The notes under the pieces were generated by a model, which made no database searches, was not told the DNA's origin, and saw only the letters and a list, made by a program, of their open reading frames with translations. From Folioceros fuciformis (lineage: Eukaryota; Anthocerotophyta; Anthocerotopsida; Anthocerotales): a stretch of DNA of 43,883 nt. Location of the stretch: assembly GCA_049999805.1 (NCBI GenBank), contig JBNGIO010003217.1:1-43883 (forward strand). Reading direction: 5' to 3'. Every line of letters begins with the position of its first letter. The stretch's first letter is position 1. A program made the position numbers and the translations under genes. Below, one piece after another: positions 21,471 to 31,360 of this stretch.

Positions 21471-23010
21471 TTGTGATGGAGACATCGTACAGTATTGTGG
21501 CACGATTAGGTGCGATAACTGAGGTAGTGAGGCGGTGGAGGAACTGGATCAAGAGTGTGTCGCGCAATGGCGGCATCACCGTCCTCTGGTCTGTGGTGGC
21601 CAGTGGGGCCGGGAAGGAAGGCAGAGAGAGCTGGTCTGCCACTGCCGATGCCGTGCAGTGCAGAGCAGTGCAGTGGAGTGGTGCAGCAGTTTCTTGTTAC
21701 TATGTACACGTATGTGTAATTGTGCTGCTTTCTCGTGAGCAGCACTGAGAGTTTTGTATTGAATTGCCGGCCCCAGCCTGCATCATGGCCGATGATGGCC
21801 TGGCCTGCAGCGATCCTGTGCCAGCTAGTGGTTGCCACAAGCTCTGCGCATTCCATGTCTGTGCTGCGAGCCTCATCATGTGCGGTAGGCCCGGGTGCTC
21901 AGCGGGCAGCCAATTCCTTTCCTCCCTTCATCGAGCCCTAGTTGCTGCAGGCTTGATGGAACTGCCAGCATTTGTTATCTGCTTGACGCTGGCAGGGTAT
22001 GTACCTAAACGTTGGGACACGGCATTGGGACACATGACTGCCCCAGGGGGGGAGGCGGCCGGGACCTGTGCCTTGGGTACTGTACTTTTACCCTGATTGT
22101 TTGCTGCAGTCTGCAGGAGCGGGGACGGTACGTTGCTGGCGCAGAGCCATGTGGAAGGACTGTCACAGGAAGCTTGGCACGCTCATTGCTGCTCCTGAAG
22201 TAGCCGGAAGTCCCTTGAATGCTGCACCAGTTGGTAGGTCTCGTGCCTTTTGAGCCCTGCGGATTTCAAGGCAAGGATGTGGATGTCGTGTGCGTGTCTG
22301 TGTGTGGGTATGTGTGTAAATGCATATCTGCGCTGCAGCTTGCGTGGGGTTGGGGTTTCCCGGTTTTGCCCTCGGCAGGGTGTGTGCAGGTGCAGATGCA
22401 GATGTGTGCGGCCTAGTTTGCAGCTTATGTGTGCAGATGCAGATGTGCGCGGCGTGGGCAGGCCAGGCCTGGCCTCCCGGCTAGTCAAGACTGGAGTTCT
22501 CATACCTATGCATGTTGTACATGTGTCCATCCCTCGTCGGTTAAAGAGGAATCAGCAGCTAGTAAATAGATTCGTCTCCAGTTGCGACGAGTCTGACATT
22601 CTCATGCAGGTAACTTGAAAGCCAATGGGTAACTGGCCACGTGGTAAGATTCCCGGGCCATCTTCCCAAGCAGATGGGGCTGCACCATTTCACCGACAAG
22701 TCCCATCTTATCCTGCATGTTCCCTACATCACATATTTTACTGTGGGCTATGCATTGTGTGTGCGTCCTGCACAAGCCCAGTTCAGGCCTGTTGGTCAAC
22801 AAATCTGGCTAGGTTGGTTGGCTGGCTGGCTGGCTGCACCCCGATTTTACAAACAAGTGCGGCCCTCTCCCTCGCCATGTGCACTTTCTCACTGAGCTTG
22901 CATTGGCTGACATTTTGTAGCGAGCAACTGGTTTTTTAAACAGAATCGTGCAGCTGCAGCGGCAACAGGCACTGGGCCAGGCTCTGGTGGAGCTTCACCC
23001 AACCCGCACA

Positions 23011-23062
23011 GGGCAGCACAGGGCAGGGCAGGGCAGCACAGGGCAGCGCAGCGCAGGGCGGG
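23011..23062 (+). repeat. GGGCA/GCGCA short tandem array
   Basis: Imperfect 5-bp units (GGGCA, GCACA, GCGCA) run from 23011 to the base of the inverted repeat at 23064. Confidence 0.75.
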
Positions 23063-23063
23063 G

Positions 23064-23108
23064 CTGGTTGCACTTGCCTCCCCAGAATTGGGAGGCAAGT
23101 GCAACCAG
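23064..23108. repeat. Perfect inverted repeat, 19-bp arms, 7-nt loop
   Basis: CTGGTTGCACTTGCCTCCC at 23064-23082 is exactly the reverse complement of 23090-23108, separated by CAGAATT. It can form a perfect hairpin in DNA or RNA on either strand. Confidence 0.95.
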
Positions 23109-24127
23109 ACATCATGCCCCGTGGTACCTCAGGCTCCAAGCCCATTATTGGCTTTCGCGGGCGTGCCGTTGTATGTATGCTGCTGGCTTTGCAAGCTGTG
23201 TGGGATCGTAAGCGTCCCTTCAGCTTCCCCAAACATCAGGCATTCATCCCTGTCCTTGACTCACCTACTGCTGCCGCTGCCAGCACCGCCATTACTGTCC
23301 TCATCACGCACATATGTACTGTACTTAGCATCCATCTCTCTCAAGATGTTGCCCATGGTTCCAGCCACAGGTACTTGCTTCCTATTCAGGTGTTCAGGTG
23401 CCCTTTCTTTACTACAGTCCCTGCCCATGTTAGTCATGCTCTTCCTCCTCCAAATACCAGACCAGGACTAACTCTAGAGTAATAAGTCGTCTTCATCCTT
23501 TTGCTGCGTTTTCCTTGCTGATGAGTGAATGGCACAGGAATTCGGTACACCGACGCTGCCCACGAAGCCGCCGACGGAGCCTCCACGTTTTCCCCGGGAT
23601 CCTTGAGACGGGCTGTGGCACTCAAAAAGGTTGGGCACTACACAACAGCAGAAACACCAGATGCAGTTGCGTCCATGGAGAATGTTGTGCTATCATTCCA
23701 TTTATAGTTACAACCTTGAGGCATGCAGTCGGCATGGGCACCCTAAGTTCCGCCCCTTGTTTTGTCTGCAGGAATCTGGTTCACAACATTCTCTTCACCG
23801 CGAGATATATTAGGCGTGACGGTCTCGGACAAGATTTGTAGCACGACCCCAACTCCTGGCCCAAGAGCCCCTCTTCCAGGGCTGCGTGCACCCAACTCTA
23901 GTCTCCCTTTCTCGATCCCAGCTGCAGCTGCAGCTGCAGTTGCATGCGATAAGCCGTCCGCGTGCCATCCACTTGTTGCTTATCTAGATCCCTCATGGCC
24001 ACAAAATATCTGCTGTAATTCCCTGCGGGGCCCCTGCCCAAGCAATGGCATCCTTCTTCCCGGCTGCCATGCAAGCGGGCGACCCGCCTTGAACACGGCA
24101 GCGGCATTCAAACTTCCCCTTCCCTCC

Positions 24128-24165
24128 GGGCCCGGGCGCGGGGCCGGGCCCGGCCCCGGCCCCGG
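24128..24165. repeat. G/C-only tract with possible quadruplex potential
   Basis: A stretch almost wholly of G and C with several GGG/CCC and CCCC runs, such as CGGGCCCGGCCCCGGCCCCG. Either strand might fold into non-B DNA. Confidence 0.5.
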
Positions 24166-25013
24166 CTGATTCCTCCCATCGGCATACACAAATCCTGTAT
24201 GCACGCTGCCGCTGGCAGCGTCTGCACTCACTTCTCTTCTCCTCACATTGTGTGCCGCCTGCAGGTTGTAATTACCGCCGCCCTGCATCCATCGTTAGAG
24301 ATGCCCTCTCCTTTCCTTTCCTTTGCGTTCCTCTCCCAGGGAGGGAGGAATAAGGTTGCGTGTGGCGAGGATCGAGGCGCCCCTGCTCCTTCCTTCCCAC
24401 CTACAGGCCCTTTCACTCCCATGCGGCCAGGATCATCACTCACCATCATGGACTGCGCGATTCGGATTCGGATTCCGATTCACGATTCGCATCAGTGGAC
24501 ACCTGCCCGGCCGCCTCCCCTATCCTCGGGCGCACCCGGCCCGGCCTGGCCTGGCCCGCGCGCGCGCCCATGCCTCCACGATGGAAGGAGGGCAGCCTGC
24601 CAGTGCCGCCGACTGGGCCCGCTTTAATGGGACCTGGGGGGGCGCGGGGCCGGAGCCGGAACCGTGGCCGGTGAGGGGGCGAAACCAGAGCGGCGAAAAG
24701 GGAGCCAGAATTGGGCCGGCGATTCCCAACCGATTTCTAGAGTGTAGTGTAGTGTTGCATATCATCTGGCGCTGTCGGGGTGACAGCAGACCCGCTCAAC
24801 TGTTTCCCCCATGCGATCGTGATGATTGACGGCAGCGGCGCTGGCAGCAGCAGCAGGCGGTCCCGGCACCGGGCCCGGCCGTGTTAGACGCTGCGAGGAG
24901 CTCTTCTCAACTCCGTCTGCAACTGCAACCGAGACAAAGAAAGTCAGTGCGTCGTGTGTGTGTGCGCAGACTGTACCACGGCACGGCACGGCGCAGCTTA
25001 CGGCTCATGGCCT

Positions 25014-25083
25014 CCGCCTTCCGCCTTCCGCCTTCCGCCTTCCGTCTTCCGCCTTTCGGCTTTCGGCTTGCGGCTTGCGGCTT
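25014..25083 (+). repeat. Ten-unit 7-bp minisatellite in two variant blocks
   Basis: Ten consecutive heptamers: CCGCCTT four times, CCGTCTT, CCGCCTT, then TCGGCTT twice and GCGGCTT twice. The phase is kept throughout. Confidence 0.9.
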
Positions 25084-25912
25084 CTGGTACGCATATCGAC
25101 TCCAGTTGTTTCGACGTGCTCTGTAACGGAACGTGCTCTGTCAGGCCATTTCCGCGAACATGACCTCGCACGCTTCATCCAATGTGAACGCGCCGCATCC
25201 CGTGAACCTGCTCTGCTCTCTCATCCAAAGGTCACCGCTCCAGGTACTGTTTAGGGAAAGGCTCGCATACCTGGTCCTATATAGTCAGTTGTACCAACAA
25301 CCAAGTTACAAAACTATGGGAGGATGAACCGAGAGGTTCGAATCAATCAATTTTTATTAAAAAAAACGTAGTGTACATTTAGGGCACGCTTTCGTTCTTA
25401 GCAAAATACTTGGTTATAAGGCTCTTAGAAATGTGTGTCCGTTTAGACCAAGCTATTTGGAGTAGTATCACACTGTATCAAGATAGTAAAGATAATTAAT
25501 TCAAAGATATCTATTATGAAGATAACGTCGAACGCATTTGCTCGTTTCGAATTGATTAACTATGGTTTATGGATTGCCGCGACGCGACACGTTTGCTTTT
25601 GAAGTGCATTATGGCAACACCGTTTAGGAAACATCTGCCTCGTCGGGTGTGAAGCTAGCGAGCGGCTCGCTGTTGCATAGGGACCGTTGGGGTTTGTTCC
25701 TGGACTTGGACTTCCAAGGTAGAACCTCGAGCAAGCTGGGAGGAGGCTGTGTATAGGCTGCAAGTATCCATGCCTCAGCGTTTGGCACCAGGAGAAGAGC
25801 CGACGATTGCGGCTGGAGGTGGAGGTTCCGACACATGTGCGGTTATCAAGGATTGGAGCAGTCGGGGCGAGGCGAAGGATAGTTTAATCAGGATCCGCGT
25901 TCCATGTAAAGT

Positions 25913-26755
25913 ATGGAGTGTCCCCTTATCCGGGAGGTATGGGCAAGCAATCTAGAAAGTGAGTTCTACTTCATACGGAACATTGTAGATGATTACCCTT
26001 TCGTGGCTATGGACACGGAGTTCCCTGGCCTCGTGGCACGGCTGAATCCGGTAAATTTCAAGAACTCTGCAGAGTACCAGTATGCAGCTCTGCAGACGAA
26101 TGTGGATAAGCTCAAGCTCATACAGCTTGGCCTAACATTCTCTGACGCGAAAGGAAATCTGCCGGTCGTCGAAGGCAGAGATTGTGTGTGGCAGTTTAAC
26201 TTCCGAGATTTCAACTTGGAGAAAGATCCCTACGCATTGGACAGTATTAATTTGCTCCGCAAGTGTGGCATCGACTTCGACGGTTTCAGAGAAAAAGGCG
26301 TAGAGGCCATTCAATTTGCTGAGCTGCTCATATCCTCCGGTGTTGTGCTCAACGACAAACTGCTCTGGATCACGTTCCATTCCTGTTACGATTTCGGTTA
26401 TTTACTGAAGACAATCACAAATAAAGGCCTTCCATCGGACGAGGATAGCTTCTTCCGCTTGGTGCATTGTTACTTCCCCTTAGAGATAGATATCAAGCAC
26501 CTTATGAGCGTCTCCGGAAATTTACGGTGTGGACGATTCTATGGCGGCTTGGAGAGGCTGGCAGATATGTTAGGAGTGCCGCGAGTTGGACCTTCCCATC
26601 AGGCCGGGTCTGACTCTCTGTTAACTTCCCGTGTCTTCTTCGCCTTATTAGAACAGAAGATCGCCAACTTTGAAGACATAATGAAGCATCGAGGGATGGT
26701 GTATGGATTGGGAGGGGTAGAGGAAGTAGATTTGCCAAGTGTCGCGCCAGGTTAG
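25913..26755 (+). CDS. CAF1: CCR4-associated factor 1 (CAF1/POP2) deadenylase, intronless
   Basis: Catalytic subunit of the CCR4-NOT complex that shortens mRNA poly(A) tails in the cytoplasm. A single exon of 280 aa starts with ATG at 25913, the usual CAF1 length. PLIREVWASNLESEF is the family N-terminus, with little room for a longer one. The RNase D-type DEDDh active site is complete: Asp34 and Glu36 in VAMDTEFPG, Asp160 in CYDFGYLL, His229 and Asp234 in HQAGSDSLLTSRVFF. CVWQFNFRDFN is also conserved. The residue usually Gly in HSGYDFGYLL is Cys158 here, next to the catalytic Asp. Plant CAF1 genes are commonly intronless, so this is not a sign of retroposition. Converges with the RRM gene 827 bases downstream. 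Confidence 0.96.
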   Translation: MECPLIREVWASNLESEFYFIRNIVDDYPFVAMDTEFPGLVARLNPVNFKNSAEYQYAALQTNVDKLKLIQLGLTFSDAKGNLPVVEGRDCVWQFNFRDFNLEKDPYALDSINLLRKCGIDFDGFREKGVEAIQFAELLISSGVVLNDKLLWITFHSCYDFGYLLKTITNKGLPSDEDSFFRLVHCYFPLEIDIKHLMSVSGNLRCGRFYGGLERLADMLGVPRVGPSHQAGSDSLLTSRVFFALLEQKIANFEDIMKHRGMVYGLGGVEEVDLPSVAPG

Positions 26756-27582
26756 CGGATCCTAAGTTTAGGCAAGGATTTCTCTACACCAGATGTCTCT
26801 CCTGCTCCACCTGCACATAGTCGCGTTCACTTGTATTTTTAAAACAGTACCGTTAGGTTTCAAGGTGAACTTGGTTTGCCGCTCTACTCTTATCTGTGCC
26901 CGCCGACCATTTCGGGGTGCCAGTCTGTATTTGCTACTTCATCTGTATGTCCTCATATTAACATCGTGTCTCCCTGCTACGGAGCTCTCATATCAATGCC
27001 TCCAATCTACAAGGTAGCTGCTGCCGCTCTCCTTTTCTCCTGTTGAGATATGAACGGCAAGCCTATGGGAAATAGACACGTTTGTGTAGCCAGTTTATTC
27101 TTGCCCCAAGTTTGTTTGGTCCTTGTGGGATCTTACGGATTGGTCTAATGGGCGTTTACTTAGCCTGTACTAAAAGATTTGATGCTATATTTGGGTGGTT
27201 TCATCACACCAAGAGTCCTCCTAACCTGGCACTGGCACGGTCTGGTTTTTTAGTTTTTGTTTTCCCTGTTCGCACTGGACTTGCCTATCACCACGTATCG
27301 TTTTGAGCACCAGATTCCTTATTTGTCTGCTAGCGAAGTGTGGGAATTCCGAAAGCAAACTTTTAATATAAGCCGTGGAAAATTTCTTGTGCAGAATCCT
27401 CTATAGCTGTCTGCCATGTATGCAGCCCTGTTGTTTGCTCTTGTCGAATATCCCAGTTTACTAATTATCTGTTTGAGCCTATCTCAATGACTAGTTTTCT
27501 GTTTTGAATATTTCTCGACTACACTTGAAAAATTGGTCCGATCCTTCTTTTTCAGCCTGCACAACCAATCCAAGGACACACG
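26756..27582. other. Intergenic between convergent CAF1 and RRM genes
   Basis: Holds both 3' UTRs and nothing else I can recognise; T-rich stretches are common on the plus strand. No open frame shows a conserved motif. Confidence 0.5.
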
Positions 27583-29636
27583 TTACAGCACGAACAGGAC
27601 CTTGACCGCGTTGGAGATTCCCATCCACATTTTCCTGTGAACGAGGTGTCGATAGTACCTCATAGCAGAGCCCAGGTTGCCAACATTCTGATTCCGAGAA
27701 CGTTTAGCCTTTTCAGGCCCTTCTGGAGCCCTCTGGACTTTGCTTCCTTTGCTCTTCGAGTTCATCGTGTTCTTCAGCTTCCAAAACACGCGTTTCTCCA
27801 ATGCCTCTATCCTCGCCTCCGCTGCTTGCCGTTCCTCCTCGTCGGTCAATCGTTTCTTGGGAGCGAGTGTTCGACGACCAGTCTTATCCTTCAGCTCTGA
27901 TTTAAGGGCCTGTACCATTTGCTCCAACTCCTGTATCTTTTTGTCTTTGTCGTCCGCTACAGTAGTGGTTGGAGAATTGTCTACGTCTACCTCAAAGTTT
28001 CCAATAACTTCCCTTGGCCTCAATGCTCGGGGCTTCTTGCTTTCATCTTTAGCCCCCTCTGATTCCCGGGTCTCAACGTCAATTTCTAAATAGCCAAAAT
28101 CCTCGTAGTCATCAGAGTCCTGTCCATCACTTACTTCGCCTTTATCGTACAAATCTTCCATAGCTTGCACCTGTAAGGTTACCCCTGTGCCCCGCTCTCC
28201 TTCCAGCCCTTGAGAAACGGACTTCCTCCCTTGCAGATGATCTCCTGAATCTAATGACACTATCTGCTCAGCTCGGTTGCCAGAGGCCGCTTGGATCCTG
28301 GCCTCAGCTTCAAGAGACCCCTCCTGAACTTTTGCCAGTTCCTGACTAGATTGAGAACTGTCCAGAGCTTTTTCAGTCCGTACAACATCCCTAGCTTCGA
28401 ACAAAGCTGTTCCTTCATCGTTCTCCTCGAATGATTCCAACTCCGCATCAAGCAACTCATCATCCTCGTCCTCTAAAGAAATCCATATTTCCTCTTCAAG
28501 TGTTCGCAACTCCGTCTCACTAACAGGACCAAGATCATCCACAAGCTCCGTTTCACTGACCTTGGATGATGCATCCTTACTTCCAAGTCCCTTGAGATAC
28601 TCCCTGGCGGATGCAGATGCCGCAGGAGCTCTTGACAACCCTGCCTCTCTCACCCTGAGTCGTCCTGGAATGGTTGGAAGAGCGACATCCTGTGATGAGG
28701 TACTATCCGAGTTAGCACGGGAGAGTGACAGTTTCTTTTCCACCTTCCCAAACTTGAGAGGTTGTCCATTGAAAACTCTGACGAAACTGATGCAATCACA
28801 GAAGTCGGGAAGTCAGTCTGCCTGACATAATGTATGCCCTTAGAGTTAGAAACGATGGCCACACCCAAATTCCCGCAAACCTTACTTGTCCGCCTCTTTC
28901 TCTCTGGCAAAAGTGAGAAATGCAGTCCCTTTACATGTTGGCTCTCTTGTCTTATCGTCTCCCAGAAGCATGGGGCGAATGTGCAGAAGCCCTTGAACAC
29001 CTCGAAGAGCTGCACGTAAATCCCTTTCCACATTCCTTTTCTTGGGCAAATTGCTCACCTTAACCACGAATCCAGGGGGTGCCTCGCTAACTGCATCCAG
29101 TACAACAGCAGCTCAGTCGCTATCTACGCTCAGAAGCTCAGTCGCTACCATGCACGCATCTGCACATTAGTTTTGCAAACACATCCCAAGCCCGACCACC
29201 AACCTGCTTTCGCTGCATTGCTAGCAGGCTTCTCACTGCCGCTTTTCCTCCTGTTTTTTGCAGCAGCCTGCGCTTTCCTGTCTCGCTCGATCTCCTCAAG
29301 CAGCTTCGTTTCTAAGGACAAGTCATACGTGGCTCCTACACCGAACCCAGCAGGTTTGTTCTGCATCCATTCTTGCATCGACTCCAATTCCTCTCCTCCA
29401 TCCTCATCGTCATCCTCCGCAAAATCCAGAGTATCTAAGGCGTGCTCCTGTTTCTCCTTCAAAGCCCGACAGATCCGCCGCCGTGCATCCAATGGCCACT
29501 TGGACGCTGCAATTCCTCCATCGCACGAAACCTTCCTCGGGCAGTACAGCAGCAGCTCTGGCGGGGTGAGAAGCACCTCTGGATTGGTACAAACTTGACG
29601 CAATCCGGTTACACAAGCGACGGCTAAAGTCGCCAT
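27583..29636 (-). CDS. Single-RRM RNA-binding protein with acidic, coiled-coil C-terminus, possibly organellar (3 exons)
   Basis: Reverse-strand exons are 29636-29204, 29090-28886 and 28786-27583; introns are GT-AG of 113 and 99 nt; phases agree; 613 aa. One RRM spans about residues 152-233: RNP2 is VKVSNLP, RNP1 is CKGTAFLTF, and FVRVFNGQPLKFGKVEKKL closes the domain across the second intron. The N-terminal ~60 residues are poor in acidic residues and could be a plastid transit peptide; an acidic patch (DFAEDDDEDGGEELE) follows. The long third exon is rich in Glu, Asp and Ser, with a likely coiled coil near DKDKKIQELEQMVQALKSEL and a basic tail. The layout recalls plant single-RRM proteins of unresolved function; I do not name an orthologue. 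The start at 29636 is the first ATG; upstream frame has only a TTG. Confidence 0.8.
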
Positions 29637-30385
29637 CGCCCAACCTCCACAAGCTGCAATTGGCAATTACAGTTAGGGATCTCCAGTTCCAAACCTCATC
29701 TTTCGCTGAACCGGTTACTCGATCTTGGCCCCAGGTGGTCGTGGCGATATGAAAGCTGTGAAGCCGGACCGAGTTAAATCTCATTTCACATGTCCCAAGT
29801 CCTTCCTTCTCCTTGCACTCTGCTCAAACTTTTCTTCCTCCTTTGTCTGAGGGCGGCCTCCGAACATCATTGACCGTCACCGTTCAACAAAAATTCTTGT
29901 CTGCATGCCGTTCGTTGCGAGCGAGTCTGCACCATGTACTTGGTGCACGTTGTTCGACAATGAACAATATGCCGGCTGTAAAAAAGCGCAGCTCCGGAAG
30001 GTGGAGCAAGAATTCAGGCCCTTGAGCTGCTCCACTAGGCATCCGTTACGGATCCTGAAAGGGAACCGCTATGGCCGGAAGTGGCCGGATGTCATGTGTA
30101 TTAAGAATCTGGCACACAGTTCCTTTCTTCTCATTCATTTGCCCTCTCGGCAGTGCAGCTGAAAAACGATCACAATTGTGATCCCGAAGTTGACATGATC
30201 TCGCCTTCTTCACTATCAGTAGACAGCAAGCAGGCAACCGCAATCGAGCCCTCCAGCATGCTAGCTAGAAATCGTGTCCGGATAAGAACATGAGATACGG
30301 GCATTCCCGATTGCTACCTGAACAAAAGCTCCTGAACACTTGCCACAGATGGTCTCCATCTCTGACCATGTACCGTCATAGCATG
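29637..30385. other. Intergenic: RRM gene 5' region and 3' flank of the membrane-protein gene
   Basis: Both flanking genes read on the reverse strand. No open frame in this tract has a recognisable motif. No clear TATA box or RNA gene was seen. Confidence 0.45.
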
Positions 30386-31124
30386 TCATGTCTTCGTTGG
30401 CTGGTAAGGACTAGCGAACTTGGACTGAGAGCTACCAGCCCTGAGAGACTTCTTCATCCATCTGAAGAGCCGATCGATCGGCAAGCAGCCCAGAGCGCAT
30501 ACCATGGCAAGAGTGAACAGGGGCTGAAGAAACACATCCTGCCTGTATGTACCCTCCGAGGTGACATACCAAAGCAAAGCAACCATGCCAGCTAGACTGA
30601 CATAAGAAGGGCCGAACATGGAAAGGATGGCCCCAACCAGGCTCAAAACACTGCCAGCCAGCAGGATAGGATGTATCGACGCGGGTTCTGCTGCTGCATC
30701 TGCTCCATCCCCTTCGTACTTGGTCAGCAGGGTGTTCCAGTCTGGTAGGGTGAAATCCTCGTTGTCTCCCACGATGGACTCCACCTTGGTCATGAAAGCT
30801 GAGGGATAGGCCACGGATTTCAGCACCGCCTTGTTCACCACGTTGGCGTGGTGGAGATAGGAAATCAGGACTTCCACTGAACTCGTGCAGGTACCCTTGT
30901 GACATGGAACGCTGCCGACATCCGGGGAGCTGATTTAGAAGCTTGCGGCAAGCATTCATCACCGTGCCAGTATCGTGAAGGAGCAAAAGCAAGCGGAGGG
31001 TTGGTGGTCACCTGAATATTGGAAACGAGAAGAGGGTGATCAGGAAGAAGAACTGGGCGAGGCGTCCTCGCAAATCCATGTTGAACGGGTTCACCGGCCT
31101 TGGGTCTTCCCCGTTTCCAGCCAT
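30386..31124 (-). CDS. Small multi-pass membrane protein of unknown function (2 exons)
   Basis: Exons 31124-31012 and 30929-30386 join in phase across an 82-nt intron (GTGACC to CTAAATCAG) to give 218 aa. The start is ATG followed by AGNGEDPRPVNPFNMDLRG. A first hydrophobic helix (LAQFFFLITLFSFPIF) spans about 22-37. A Cys-containing segment (VGSVPCHKGTCTSSVEV) follows, then an acidic linker. Three further helices lie at about 124-143 (ILLAGSVLSLVGAILSMF), 146-160 and 174-188. The C-terminus is basic and Ser-rich, suggesting a cytosolic tail. The PCHKGTC segment could form a disulphide in a lumen. I do not recognise a named family. Without splicing the downstream frame has no ATG, which supports the two-exon model. 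It is divergent to the large PPR gene. Confidence 0.7.
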
Positions 31125-31360
31125 CGTAGTTCGCTCACAGACGGGATGGAATCTGATAAAAGAGCTGGCTGGTCTTTGGAGTCAGCTGAAGTAGTTTTAG
31201 AGTGCAGTTCTGTGGGGAGCATGCCAGAATTGGAATGAAGCAAGCTGGTGGTCTCAAGGCTCTGATTAGAAGCAAGCCTGCTTCCCTTTGCCCTTTGGGC
31301 GATTGCTGGAGATGTCTTTCGCTGTCGCGGGGCTCATCAGCAACGAGCACTTCTGCAGCT

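Larger units (their letters stand above)
20784..25912. other. Long GC-rich tract without a recognisable gene
   Basis: Five kilobases in which I recognise no protein or RNA family on either strand. Many open frames exist because the base composition is GC-rich, but they overlap in several frames, lack conserved motifs and are Ala/Pro/Arg/Cys-rich. The tract includes the 5' region of the S-acyltransferase gene, simple repeats (21441-21468, 23011-23062, 25014-25083), a perfect hairpin (23064-23108) and a G/C-only stretch near 24128-24165. From about 25330 it turns AT-rich up to CAF1. A non-coding transcript cannot be excluded. Confidence 0.4.

Noticed and set aside
23064-23108. The perfect hairpin as a microRNA precursor
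   Set aside because: Plant precursors have longer foldbacks with mismatches and room for a 21-nt duplex plus overhangs; a 19-bp perfect stem with a 7-base loop is too short.
24204-24220. Small hairpin CGCTGCC-GCT-GGCAGCG
   Set aside because: A 7-bp stem is expected by chance in GC-rich sequence.
25325-25365. GGTTCGAATC followed by an A-rich run, resembling a tRNA B box and SINE tail
   Set aside because: No A box or cloverleaf upstream at the right distance; a 10-base match alone is weak.
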